A stretch of 64,000 nucleotides of DNA, taken from the NCBI GenBank assembly GCA_030762895.1, contig CM061069.1, positions 27,719,085 through 27,783,084 on the forward strand, written 5' to 3'. Of the stretch, positions 22,130 through 33,727 are shown one piece after another. The stretch is from Sophora flavescens. Lineage: Eukaryota > Streptophyta > Magnoliopsida > Fabales > Fabaceae. Under the pieces are notes generated by a model that was not told the origin of the DNA, searched no databases, and saw only the letters and a program-made list of their open reading frames with translations. Position numbers and translations under genes: made by a program. The first letter of the stretch is position 1. Each line of letters begins with the position of its first letter.

Positions 22130-22807
22130 GAACTTATTGCATCTTTTTTTGGTTGTTTTGGGAGAAGTCCGCTCTTGGTTCTTTCAAGTTTCGTTTTGGT
22201 TTTTTTTTTTTGATAGCCAAATATTTAATAGCCAAACGTTAGTATGTTAGTTATTATAATAATTTTTCTTCTTTGTCAAGGTTTGACTTCTTAATAATGT
22301 TGGCTACTTTGTGATTAAAATGGTATTCGTTATATATTTCCTAGTTTCATTCATCTGAACCTCAATTTCATTTTAAGAATTGAACTTTCACTTATTTTTA
22401 CCTCTATGCTAACGTTTTTCTAATGATGACAATTGACAAGGTAAGCTAGTTTTCATCAACGCCTGTAAACCCTGGAATCTGAAGTGCAACTTATGCTTCG
22501 TTTCTCTAAACAAGTACTAATTCGGTTAGCAAATTACTGGTCTGTCTCTTCTGCAAGAAAGAGGCACATGGGAATTGAGTAAGCATTTTCTGAAGAAAGA
22601 ATGTCTCTTTCAGGATCATAATTAACGTTTCGTTGACTCTTGTGTCTTGGATCATGGGCTTCTCGGATCATGAAATGTTACTATAAGATTTTCCTTTCAT
22701 CAATATTCCCAAATTATATTACCTCAATAAATGAAAATGTAAATGACACCAAACGTTACTTGTTTTAAATATCCCTAAAATGTCTCACTTTACCCCACAA
22801 ATCAATC
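22130..22807. other. Intergenic, no gene seen
   Basis: AT-rich sequence with T-runs. No open frame of convincing composition and no repeat boundary was found. Confidence 0.5.
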
Positions 22808-22821
22808 AAATAGAAGCTGCT

Positions 22822-23026
22822 CATACCCAAATGTGTGGTCCAAGTGGCTAATAGCTTGGACTCTTTAACCATATGTCAGGGTTCGATTCATGGTGATGGG
22901 AATAGAGTTGCATCTGTGAGTAGAGGTGTTGTCCTTTAACTGGTACTCTACATCCTCGGGGGATTATTCATACGGCTATCGACTGTGGTGAAACCCTGGG
23001 TTTCATCCCGAACAAAAAATAAATAA
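22822..23026 (+). mobile_element. SINE, complete, with 14-bp target duplication
   Basis: The duplication AAATAGAAGCTGCT lies at 22808-22821 and 23027-23040. Box A-like GTCCAAGTGGCTAATAG and box B GGGTTCGATTC are present near the left end, and the right end is an A-rich tail (AACAAAAAATAAATAAAA). A second member of the same family lies at 43010-43217. Confidence 0.85.
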
Positions 23027-23040
23027 AAATAGAAGCTGCT

Positions 23041-23828
23041 AATGTAAAACTGCCAGCAAATCGAATGCCAATGAAATCAAAAAAAAAAAATCAAGGTCAT
23101 ATGTTTCAATTTTCATAACAAATTCTATGTTATTTTGGATACTGTGTAAAGAATACTTTTAAAAAATTTTATAAATGAGTTTCATTTAATGGGTATCTTA
23201 AAAAAATATGTACAATAAAATTTTCTTGATATACATGTATAGTGTTGTTTAGTTTTACAAACAGGTTAAGCCACTAGGATTAGACAAGTGTGGGGTGCTT
23301 AAGTAGTTTGTATGACATCATAGTTTTACAAATAGTTTGCATGTGCCATAAAACATATATAGGTTTTTTGGTTTCCCCATAATATCCTTCATACTAATCT
23401 CCTAGAATACTGTCAGGCGTTTAAGAGGAGATCCATCCCAATTTTTTTTTCATTAACATGAATCCAAGGATCATGCTCATGACTTTAGATTGATAGAGGG
23501 TGATGGAATGAATGATATCATCTTCCATTGTTTGAAGAGTAATGATATTTAGACACAAAAATGATGTCTAACACCGTATAAAACTACTCTTCCCCACTTA
23601 TTTATTGTTTTCTTCTCTCTTATCATGTATTTCATCACTCCCAAGATACTCATAAGCTCTACGGTGTCTATACAATATGTCCAAATTGTGTGTCCAAATA
23701 TCTTTACTCTTGTTTGAATTGTATAGATAAGGATGGAACGAAATGGAATCTATTGGAACTCATTCCATCCTTTTCCACTATTTTTTCTCATTTTTCTTCC
23801 CTCCCAAATTGGGGAGAATGGGATGGAC
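23041..23828. other. Intergenic, no gene seen
   Basis: AT-rich sequence without a supported gene. GGAATGGAA-type motifs near 23735-23800 resemble, in inverted form, sequence near 26400-26450; see the rejected list. Confidence 0.45.
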
Positions 23829-23836
23829 CATAAGAC

Positions 23837-24930
23837 CAAGGGGTGGATAAAAGTTTTCCACTGAACGAAATACGTAAAACCCGTGGATTGAAAACTGTGA
23901 GCGGGCTGTTGAATTCAGGTCTTCGGACCTTTAATTCATATACAGACAGATTAAATCAGGCGAGTTCGAGTTTGGTAAAAAAAATTCGCTTTCACCCTAA
24001 CCCGCCCGAATGTAGTAAAATATTAATTTTTTTTGCCTTGATTCTCCTTCGATTTGATTGGTTGCCTATGATTTTCCTTGATTTTCATTGGCTATGCATA
24101 TCTCATATTATCCTTTCCCATTCCCCAACATTTATAAACCCTTTCATTTCTCAAAAAATTAAAACCTATCAGAGACTCGTTCAGATTTTGTTCCTCTCTC
24201 AAATCCTCTCTTCTCAAAAACTTCAGGCATCACTCCTCTCTCAATCTCTCAGCCCCAACAAGAATAAAGCTAGCACCGCTCATTCTTCCTCTTCAAAGAC
24301 ATTGTTTCTTCGTCTTCCTCAGCACTTAGCAGCTCCGTGTTCATGCTTGGTCGCCTCGAATCACTTCACAGCCACCGTAGTCCTGCTCCTCTGCCTCCGA
24401 GAACGTGTGGTCTTCGCTCCACAGCACCGGCTCCACATCCATCGCATCAGCTCCACTGCATCATCACACCAGCCGCTGCGACCGCGTCCAAATATGTTCT
24501 AGATCTGCGAAGGAAGCTGACATGCTTCAATGAAGAAGAAGAAGAAGAAGAAGACATGCTTTTTGGAGAGTGTTTTGATATTTTTGTTGAAAAAGTTTAT
24601 TGGTTTTTTTTTGAAAATTTGAAACTTTCTTTGTTCTCTGATTTTGTTTGTTAATGAATTTATGTTCCAGCCTTCATCTTGATGCATTTTGTTCATGGTT
24701 TGAACTTTGAAATGGAGATCTTATTTGCTAATATTCTATTCTCCTCTGTAAACAAATTTCTGTATCCACAAATCTGAGTCTACCCACTTGCCGACCCGCC
24801 AACCCGCTACCCGACTAATCCGAGCGTATAAACGGGCGAAAATGGGTCAGGTTTTTTGGTTTTCGGTCGTTTGGTTCGGATTGCACCATTTGGGCCTGAA
24901 TCCGACCAAACTCAACCATTGTCCAGCCCA
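23837..24930. mobile_element. hAT-like non-autonomous transposon (1.1 kb)
   Basis: The ends pair as inverted repeats: GGGGTGGATAA at the left and TTGTCCAGCCC at the right. The flanks ATAAGAC (23830-23836 and 24932-24938) agree over seven bases, close to the 8-bp duplication of hAT elements. No transposase is encoded. The middle (24160-24560) has exon-like CT-rich and GC-richer sequence ending in a GAA microsatellite. Codon patterns there do not support a specific protein. Confidence 0.6.
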
Positions 24931-25103
24931 AATAAGACTCAATATTTTATAAATTACAAATTTATCGTTTTATCCTTGACCTGACCTGATATTTCTTTGA
25001 CACATCTTCTCTCATTTCCTTGACCGCAGCTTTCTTCGACAAGTCAAAGGCCAAAGCTCTTGTTACTGAATTGTTTCATGATTTGCATGTGTTGACTGTT
25101 GAT

Positions 25104-26082
25104 TAGGGGTGGACACACATTTCCGTCTGTTGGCCTGCACGGTTTAGTCGGGTGTCGGGTGGATCGGGTGACGGGTCGATCGGACGAATTCTCACGAGTT
25201 GATGGCCGGAAGAGAAGCAGAGGAGAAGACCATAACAGAAGGAAGATAAAAAAAAGAGAAAAAAGAAAAAAAAATCAAGGAGGAGTACCAGATCTGAGAG
25301 TGACAGATGCGGATACAATGTGGAAGAGCTAGGCTGAAGAGATGCAGCGGCTGACTCTGGTGCAACACGGCGGCGGACACTGGTGTAGCGCAGCGGTGGA
25401 TCTGTTTCACTCGTGACAGAGAAGAAGAAATAAGGGTGGGTAACTGATTGATTAGGGTTTCATATGTGTAACCTTTTAGAAGAGTAATGTGAATCGGGTA
25501 GGGAATAAATGTGGGTTGGGCCAGGTTTTTTTTACCCAATAGTTTTTTTTTTTGAATAGGCTGCTGGTGGGTTCAACCGGATTGGGCTAGACTATTTTTG
25601 TCCAAATTAGTGTGTGACTCTTTATTTTATTTTTTAAAGACACTAAAAACTAAAGAAAACCCTAAAAGTCCCTTCCCCCTTCAACTCTGCGCAGCCACCC
25701 TTTCCCCCTCCAAGCTCCTCTATCCCTCTGCTCCTCTGTCGTGCTCCACGCCACATCAGTGGAGGATCTTCGTTCTCGCACCGCATAATCTTGGGATTCT
25801 CGCGTTCTCTTCCCCTTCTCCCTCCCCCTTCCCTCTGCTATGACACCTCTGCCACCCCTTTCCATTTTCTGCATCTGAGTTTTGTCTTCTACCTCCGCTT
25901 CCACGGTCGGTTTCGGTCGGCGGCGAAATTTTTTTGACACACCCGAGCCCGACCAAACCAATCCGCGCACAGCCGAAATAGAGAACCAACGACCCGAGAA
26001 CCCGAAATCATCCGCCCGCGAGTTTGTTTTTCTGTCCGGGTTGATCGGGTGCGGGTCGATGCAGATATTTTGTCTAGCCCTA
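25104..26082. mobile_element. hAT-family non-autonomous transposon (979 bp)
   Basis: A perfect 8-bp duplication CTGTTGAT stands at 25096-25103 and 26083-26090. The terminal inverted repeats are TAGGGGTGGACA and TGTCTAGCCCTA (two mismatches), the classic hAT form. The subterminal regions are rich in GGGTCGG and CCGACC repeats. No transposase is present. The frames inside are low-complexity and change with every base, so no gene is called. Confidence 0.88.
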
Positions 26083-26090
26083 CTGTTGAT

Positions 26091-26542
26091 TTCTCTGCAG
26101 CTTTTTAAAGGATAAAAAATTACATTTTAATAGCCACATCCTTGAACAAGTGTAATTTTGAAATATTGCAAATTCATAATACACATCACAAGGCACGTAC
26201 ACAGGCAGAATGCGTATTGCTCCATTTCAATGTAAAAAGGTAATTGACCGAATGAATCTTACATCAAGGATTTTGACATGAAGCTTGAATATGCTTTTTT
26301 TTCCTCAATAATTTTGAATAACCTTGCAAACATGATCTAATATATAAAAGTGTTTATTCGTTCAAAAACATTCTATTAAAAAGTTATATACAAATGCTGG
26401 AATGAAATCTTTTGTTCCGTTCCATTCCATTCGATCCATTCCATTATGTTTCATTCAGCTCTTCCACTAATCAAACATAGCCAGGGACCCAAGCCCCTTC
26501 CACATTGGTTAAAACATAATTTTTTTGTTTTTATGTTTTTAT
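26091..26542. other. Intergenic, no gene seen
   Basis: AT-rich, without a supported gene or element boundary. Confidence 0.45.
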
Positions 26543-27335
26543 TACTACTGGAAAATATGGAATAAACGATCAGATACAACGTCTGTTATTAAAAATGTGG
26601 ACGTTAAAAAGGAGGCGGTGACAGAACCGTAAATATGAGGTTCATTTAAATCATCTTTTACGTCAGTTTTACATACAACATACCGTTAAAAGTGATGAGT
26701 GTCACTTTTAACGTCTATTGTTTAAAAACAGATGTTAAAAGTGAATAATTTAAGTTCATTGTTTCATAAACAGACATTAAAGGTGATTTTACTAAAAAAA
26801 AAATTAGTTAGTATACCCTCGCGCATTGCCTTCCTCAATGTTTTAGTTTCAGTTTCACTTGCTTTTGTGTTTTGTGTTTCTGTTCGATCTATTCTGATTT
26901 TGCTTATGTGTTTCTGTTTTGTATTTCATTGAAAACTAAAATATATGTACGAAGTAAAACTGTTATAAGTTGAATGAATAACCAAAACGGATCTCATTCA
27001 TGAAGTGAATCTATAATACAAGTTACAAGATACATTCAAAATTTTAAAATCCTATAAAGTTACATTGAAAGGGTTTAAAATCCTATAAAATCCTAAAAAT
27101 TTGTTGAGGCTTCGTTCCCTTCACAGGTGAGTAAGAGAGGAGAGTCGGGTAGCTGAGTTTTCCAGAGTGGCATGAGCAAGGGTGCACTCGATCTGTTTCA
27201 GCAATGGTCCTGGAACAGTCACTTGCTGCCAAAGCTGTGTTTTTAGAACTCTAGCCGCCGATTCTCCTGAAGGATGATAAGGTGAGCAACTCACATTATG
27301 TGATTTACACAACCTTATCACCCATGTTATGTGAT

Positions 27336-27434
27336 TTATACAACCTCAGAAGTTGTTTGACCATTAAGACAAAGACCTTTGAGTCTAGGAATAGGAAGAA
27401 AGAGTGATGAAGTTAATCTCCATGGCAGAGCCAT
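27336..27434 (-). CDS. Conserved 32-codon mini-ORF in CACTA-3, copy C
   Basis: The frame starts MALPWRLTSSLFLPIPRLKG, again 32 codons plus stop, and ends SEVV instead of SEFE. A TATA box (TATAAATA, near 27517-27526) lies upstream in the same direction. If the GT after the GAG codon is used as a donor, an acceptor CCTTCAG at about 27268-27274 would remove an intron of about 76 bases. A second exon from 27267 shares sequence with the matching region of copy A (about 12640-12740). Confidence 0.4.
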   Translation of the reverse strand: MALPWRLTSSLFLPIPRLKGLCLNGQTTSEVV

Positions 27435-28081
27435 TATGAAGCAGAAAAATAAAGCCTTTGCAAAAATACAATATAAAAAGAAAAAGTCATATATTTTGGT
27501 CATGAAAGGAGAAGGAAGCTATTTATAAGGAGCAGGGGATGAATTTACAAGGCACATGGTAAGTTGCTAAAAAATTAAATTGTTCATTAAGAGGATTAGG
27601 TTCCAGGGTACATGGGAAGTTGGCAGTCAAATAAAGTAATAAATGTGCAGTTATATTATAAGCGTGCAGAAATGAATAACCGATTGGGAAGGATAATGCA
27701 TAAACAGTGTCTTTTAACATCTGCTAAGCAGAAAGTAGACGTTAAAAAGGAGGCGGTGGCAGCCCAAAATTATCAATTTCATATAAATCACCGTTAACGT
27801 CTGTTGTTTAAACAATAGACGCTAAAAATGATAATTATGGATTTTAACGTCTGTTTTTTAACAACAGACGTTAAAGGTGATATGTAATGGTTTTAGAAAG
27901 TATATGTTTACCCGCGCGCCTTTATCTTCGTGACTTTCATCACTTCACTGCCCTAACCCTAGCTATCTCTCTCTGGTAAGCCAACGCAGCCCACTGGGCG
28001 AGCTCCTTCTCTTCCACCATGGCGGTCTCCTCTCCACCGCCACCACCGGGAGCTCCTCTCCACCACCACCGCGAGGTAGTT

Positions 28082-28109
28082 ACTCTCTCTCTCTCTCTCT
28101 CTCTCTCTG
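28082..28109. repeat. (CT)n microsatellite in the CACTA-3 leader
   Basis: An uninterrupted CT run of about 13 units within a pyrimidine-rich leader, comparable to the ones in CACTA-1 and CACTA-1b. Confidence 0.95.
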
Positions 28110-28963
28110 AACTCACACTATCTCTTTCTCTCTCTGAACTTTGAACGCACGCCCTAACTCTATTTTTCCCTCTCACTCTCAGTCACCACATCAAACGGCA
28201 GCCACTAGTGGAGAGCCAACACCGAGACCATTGAGCCACTCTCCTTTTCCTCTCTGTGATCGCAGGTAAAGCCCTAAACCCTCAAAGTTTCAGTTTTTCA
28301 ATACCTATATGTCATGATACATACCCTGTTTCTCTTATCTGTTAGGTTTTCTTGGATTCTCTGTTTGGTTTGCTTTTGCTTGTTGACTAAAATCTCATTT
28401 CTTGTTCTATAATTTCTTATGTACTGAGAATTTGGCTTTGATATGTCTTTTTTGTGTTCTATACGTTTCCAAATAGTGAAATGTTCAAATGTCTGGATTT
28501 TATTTTAGAAAAAAATTTCTCTGATTGATAGTGTTCTTTTACACCATGTCACTGATTTCATACATTCACTACAACTGATCCTGGTTTGGTAAAATGGTTT
28601 GCTGTTATATATGGGTGCATGATTGGTTCTGATATACTTAATGCTTATTGTTGGTCACGTAAAAGCTAAGATATATTGAAATATCTAAAGGGCATAGTTG
28701 TTTATTATAACTTCTATTGTCAAAAGAAAAAAACTACTGTAGAACTCACTGACCCAATTTGAAAATGAAATTTGACAATAACTCTTTAGATAGTGATGTG
28801 TATATATGGTTGTTAGGTTTTCAAATAGGTTTTCAAAGAAGGATATAGTGAAGTGGTGAATATATATGGTTGTTAGGTTTTCAAATACTAGTTCGCTTTT
28901 CCAATCTCCCCTATTATGCTTATATTGGATATATGTGTGTATATATACCAAACATATCTAGTT

Positions 28964-31900
28964 ATGGATAGTAGTTGGATGGTTTGTAAACGCACAAGTG
29001 ATGAGTATCTAAATGGAGTGGAAGAGTTTATAAAATTTGCTCAAAGGAATGATCCTAATAGTAAAGGAATGTTCTGTTGTCCTTGTGTCAAATGTATGAA
29101 TACAAGGAAATGTGCAGTCAAGGATATACGTACTCATCTTATTTGTTTTAGGATTTGCTTGAATTATACAAGATGGATATGGCATGGTGATGTGTTGTTA
29201 AATAATAAGCCAAGTGTCTCCCAATGTGAGGACGTTGACGTAGATATCGAGGATGATCGAGTAGAGGACATGATCCGTGATATTGGACAAGAATCTTTTC
29301 AACGAGCACAAGTGTATGAAAGATTGTGCAGTGATGTGGATAAGCCTTTGTATCCGGGGTGTACTACTTATACACGGTTGTCAGCAGTGTTAAAATTGGT
29401 TTGTGTGAAGGCGAGAAATGGTTGGAACGATAAAAGATTCACCGAATTGCTTGAATTATTGAAAGACTTGCTTCCAGAGGGCAACACATTGCCTGACCGT
29501 AACTATAAAACGAAGAAGGTATTGTGTCCGATGGGTATAGAGTATAAGAAGATACACGCATGTCCCAATGATTTCATATTGTACACGGGTGATTATGAAG
29601 AGATGCACGATTGCCCCAAGTGTGGGTTATCATGCTACAAAGTGAAGGATGGTGATGACCTTGATGATTCTAGTTGTGATGGGGAAAAAAAGGGGTCCTC
29701 CTGCGAAGGTATTGTGGTATCTTCCAATAATTCCAAGGTTCAAGCGATTGTTTTCTAATGTAAAAGACGCAAAGAACCTTAGATGGCATGATGATGAGAG
29801 GAAACGTGATGGACAGGTTCGCCATCCGGCTGATTTTGTGCAATGGAAGAAGATTGATACTTTGTTTCCGGATTTCGCCAATGAGCCAAGAAACCTTAGG
29901 CTTGGACTTGCTACGGATGTAATGAATCCATATGATAACTTAAGTAGTATTCATAGTTCATGGCATGTTCTCCTGATAATTTACAGCCTACCTCTTTGGT
30001 TGTGCATGAAGCGCAAATACATGATGTTATCTATGATGATTTCGGGCCTAAAGCAACCGGGAAATGACTTAGATGTTTATCTAAGTCCCTTGATTAAAGA
30101 CTTGAAAGAGCTGTGGGCGGAAGGTGTTGCTGTAGTTGATGGGTATTCTCACGATACTTTCAAGCTGCATGCCATGTTATTTTGCACCATCAATGACTTT
30201 CCAGCATACGGGAACTTGTCCGGGTACAATGTTAAGGGGCATAAAGCAAGCCCTATATGTGAATAGGGCACATGCTTCACTCAATTGCATCATGGAAGGA
30301 AGACAGTTTACCTTGGGCATCGGAGATTTCTTAGATATGATCACCCATATCGTAAGATGAAAAAAGCTTTTAACGAGTGCCAAGAGAGTGAAAAGTCTTT
30401 GACGGCCTTAAATGGAGAGCAAGTTTATCAACGGGTGAAGAACATCAATGTTATCTTGGGCAAAGCCAAAAAGAAGGCTAAGGCTAGTGAAGAAAACATA
30501 TGAAAGAAGAGGTCGATATTCTTTGATCTCCCATACTGGTGCAAGCTTGATGTCAGACACTGTATTGGTGTGATGCATGTGGAGAAAAATGTGTGTGATA
30601 GTTTAATTAGAACACTTCTCAACATTCAGGGCAAGACAAAGGACTGCGTGAGTACTCGTCTCGATCTCGTTGCGATGGGTATACGAGAGCAGTTAGCTCC
30701 AATTATTGAGGATGATAAGCGGACATATTTGCCTCCAGTATGTCATACTTTGTCAGAAAAATAGAGATAGTTTTTGTGAGTGTCTTCAGGGCATCAAAGT
30801 TCCACATGGTTACTCTTCAAATGTCAAGAGGCTTGTCTCAAGTGATCTCAAATTAGTTGGCTTAAAGCCTCATGATTGCCATGTCTTGATGCAACAACTA
30901 CTACCTGTGGCTATTCGTGGTATTGCTCCTAAAAATATTAGACATACCATAACTATGTTGTGCTCATTCTTCAATGCTATATGTAGAAAAGTCGTTGACC
31001 CTCATAAGTTGGATGAGTTGGAAGTTGAGGCTGCTATAATCCTGTGCCAATTGGATATGTATTTTCCTCCTTCATTTTTCGACTTCCTGGTTCACTTAAT
31101 TGTTCATTTAGTGAGGGAGATTAGATTATGTATCCCCGTTTTTTTGAGGTGGATGTACCCAGTTGAGCTATACGTGAAGATCTTGAAAGGGTTTATAAGA
31201 ATCCACACTGTCTCGAAGCATCTATTGTTCAAAGGTACGTTGCAGAGGAAGCTATTGAGTTTTGCAACGGCACCAAAAACTTGATAACATGACTCCGCAA
31301 GTGTACGGTTTCGTCGTCAAGTAATAAAAAGATTGAACCCATAGAGACCGTGATCTTGAACAACAATTAATTAATAAATCAATTTAACTAAACAAGAAAA
31401 AATTTGGTTGTTGAAATAAGAATCAAGTAGTAAATCAAATTTGAAATTGCAATTAAAAAAAATCAAGAACATAATAGGAAAGTAAATCAATTTGGGGTTT
31501 TTCAAATTAATGAGGAATTTCCAGGATTAGGGTTACCAACAAGACTGTTTATGCTACTAAATTGACTACCCCTTTGTTAATTATCAAAATTCTTTGAAGG
31601 TGAATTTATCCTAATATAGTTAATGTTCCCTCTCGAGATACAAGAGCCGTGCCCAATTAAACCAACCCCTAATCTCGTGGTAATTGTATTTAAATTGGAC
31701 CCATTGAGATTTGTGACAATTCAATGAACTCTCGAAGGACCGCTTCTAACTCTCGTGATTTAAGTCCTAAGTTCAATCCCTATAGATCCAATACCTAAGT
31801 TCACTTCTCAGTTCATCATTAGAGTATGTATGACATGCAAATAAGTGTGCACCAAATTCACAAGTAATTATAACAATAGGAATTAAATCAAAAGCAAATT

Positions 31901-33354
31901 GGAATTAACAAACGGAAAACATCAATTCATAACATAAAACAAGTATTGAGCATAGACCCAATTCCTAAAACAAAAAGACTACTCAGCATTGACATGGTCA
32001 TAGCAATCTTGATTAACAAGAACATAAAAATCTTAAGAGAAGAGAAGAAATTGTAGAAAAAGAGATATCCTAAATTAAGCCTAAGATAGCAGCCAGGATG
32101 ATCCTATTTTCAAGCCTAAGAGTCCTATTTATAATGTAGGTTAACTTGGGATTTAAGCAATTACTAATCAGTTCAAAAACAGAAAACCAAAATCCCAAAT
32201 TTTGCCCGTCACGGCCGTGACAGGTTCTGACTTGGAGAGTTGCTTCACTGGTTGGCCTATCACGGTCGTAATGGCCGTGACAGCTTCTGACTTTTGCGTT
32301 CTTCTTTTTCTTCAGCCCTACGCGATCATGGCCATGATGGTTGTCACACCCAGGTCGTGATGGTCTATGCTTGGCTCATTTTTCTTGTTTTTCTAGCTCT
32401 GTCTTCATGCAAACTCCAAATTAACTGGTCTTGAGCAATTTAATCATCAATTCCTGCACACAAACACCACAAAATCACCTTACCCATTCCACAAGGTAAA
32501 AACTAACAAATATCAAATTAAAATGCCTAAAATACATGAAAGTGCATGTAAAATGATAAAGAAATATGAGGTGAAGATGTCAAGGTAAGGGTACACATGG
32601 TGTAATGATTAAGAGCAAGGGTCGGGAGGTAGTGCTTCAAGCACATTTGTATATATTGAATAACATTGATTTTGTTCAACCTTACTTTTGTGATCACAAA
32701 AGAAAAGTCAAGGAAGAAAACCCTCGAATGAACGAAAAGGGGTTGTTGAACAAGCATAACAAGACTTTCTTAAAATGGTTTAAAGAAGAAATTATGAAGG
32801 ATGGTAGTACTGCTTCTGATTCATTAAAATGGCTAGCACGTGGGCCTAGCTTTAATGTCATATGTTGGAGCGGATACGACATTAATAACTTTTCCTTTTA
32901 TACAAAGGAACAAGATAACAAGAGTACCATGTAAAATAGTGGGGTTATGATCATGGCTGAATCCATGCACTTCTCTAGTTCAAAAGATACAAACCTCATT
33001 ATTGCACCGATACCTTAATTTGGATTCATTGAAGAGATTTGGGTGCTCGATTACACTAAGCTTGCGATGCCGGTTTTACAATATAAGTGGGTTGATAGTA
33101 AAGGTGGTGTACAAACCGACGAATGGGGATTAACATTGGTAGACCTTGGCAAGTTAGGTCCTACAGATGAGCCTTTCATCATGGATTCGCAATCAAAACA
33201 AGTGTTTTACATCACTGATCCTTCTAACAAAAGGTTGTCTGTGGTTCTCCCAGGAAAAAGTATGCAAAATGGTAGTGATGAAAATCAAGATTCAACTCTT
33301 GATATTGCTGAGACACCTTCTTTCTCAACAAAAATGCCTATTATCATTGAGTAA
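28964..33354 (+). pseudogene. TNP2-type CACTA transposase (TNPD), broken and interrupted
   Basis: This is the main transposase of the superfamily, which cuts and rejoins element ends. From the ATG at 28964 the Transpos_assoc domain is seen (CPCVKCMN and a following histidine block), then the transposase_21 region: LRWHDDERKRDGQVRHPADF, YDNLSSIHSSWHV, YNVKGHKASPICE, VYLGHRRFLRYDHPYRKMKK, FFDLPYWCKLDVRHCIGVMH, VEKNVCDSLI, LKPHDCHVLMQQLLPVAIR, and the C-terminal DYTKLAMPVLQYKWV and LTLVDLGKLG blocks. Breaks are frame changes near 29690, 30760 and 31187, stops at 30264, 30501 and 32932, and an insertion of about 1.28 kb (31275-32555). It cannot make an active enzyme. Confidence 0.92.
31275..32555. 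mobile_element. Unclassified 1.3-kb insertion in the CACTA-3 transposase
   Basis: The transposase similarity stops after the EEAIEFCNG block (about 31272) and resumes with CQGKGTHG-type coding at about 32578. The sequence between has no coding similarity to transposase, is AT-rich, and carries a palindrome cluster with CACGGCCGTGA (32205-32365). The left part, with GCAAGTGTACGG and TCGTCGTCAAGTAATAAAA, looks like a dispersed plant repeat but I cannot name it. Neither terminal repeats nor a target duplication could be fixed. Confidence 0.6.
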
Positions 33355-33727
33355 AATGAGGTGGACGATGTACATGCCACTCGTGATGATCATCACGAAG
33401 GGATATTGATCTGGTTAAATTAAACTTGACCATCGTGTGAGTTTTGTTCTTTTAGGGCAAGTGTTTTATTTATCCATGTTAGTTTAGATTTATTTTTATT
33501 TATCCATGTTTATTTAGCTTTATTTTTATTTATCCATGTTATACCTAGCCTAATTTATTAATTCTTTGTCCAAACAAGCATCACAGAGGTCTGACATCCC
33601 TCATGCACTGGCTAGGGGTTGGTGGCGGCTACGCCAGCTGATAGTGTTAGTTGTATAGAATTATGTATTATTATGTTATGTATTTTTCATGTATTGTGGC
33701 CTGAATTGTGTTAATTAAGATAGTTAT

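Larger units (their letters stand above)
26543..33727 (+). mobile_element. CACTA-3, left-anchored, right end missing
   Basis: The left end TTACTACTGGAAAATATGG is a mutated form of the CACTA-2 terminus, followed by the same GACGTTAAAAAGGAGGCGGTG block and ACGTC(A/T)GTT subterminal motifs (26580-26790, 27710-27880). It carries a TNP2-type transposase (28964-33354). Beyond about 33430 only a short trace resembling the start of the second gene is visible before the gypsy derivative begins at 33728. No right terminus or subterminal array was found on the far side of that element, so the right part appears to be lost. Confidence 0.8.

Noticed and set aside
24337..24654. Overlapping frames in the hAT-like element, one ending in a Glu run
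   Set aside because: The Glu run is a GAA microsatellite and both frames lack any recognisable domain.
25662..25989. Charged Arg/Gly/Glu-rich minus-strand frames in the second hAT element
   Set aside because: These are low-complexity readings of GC-rich subterminal repeats and appear in several frames at once.
23727..26480. A larger element bounded by GGAATGGAACG-type sequence near 23735 and 26410
   Set aside because: The two ends are only loosely inverted and no target duplication was found. The two hAT insertions between them explain the content better.
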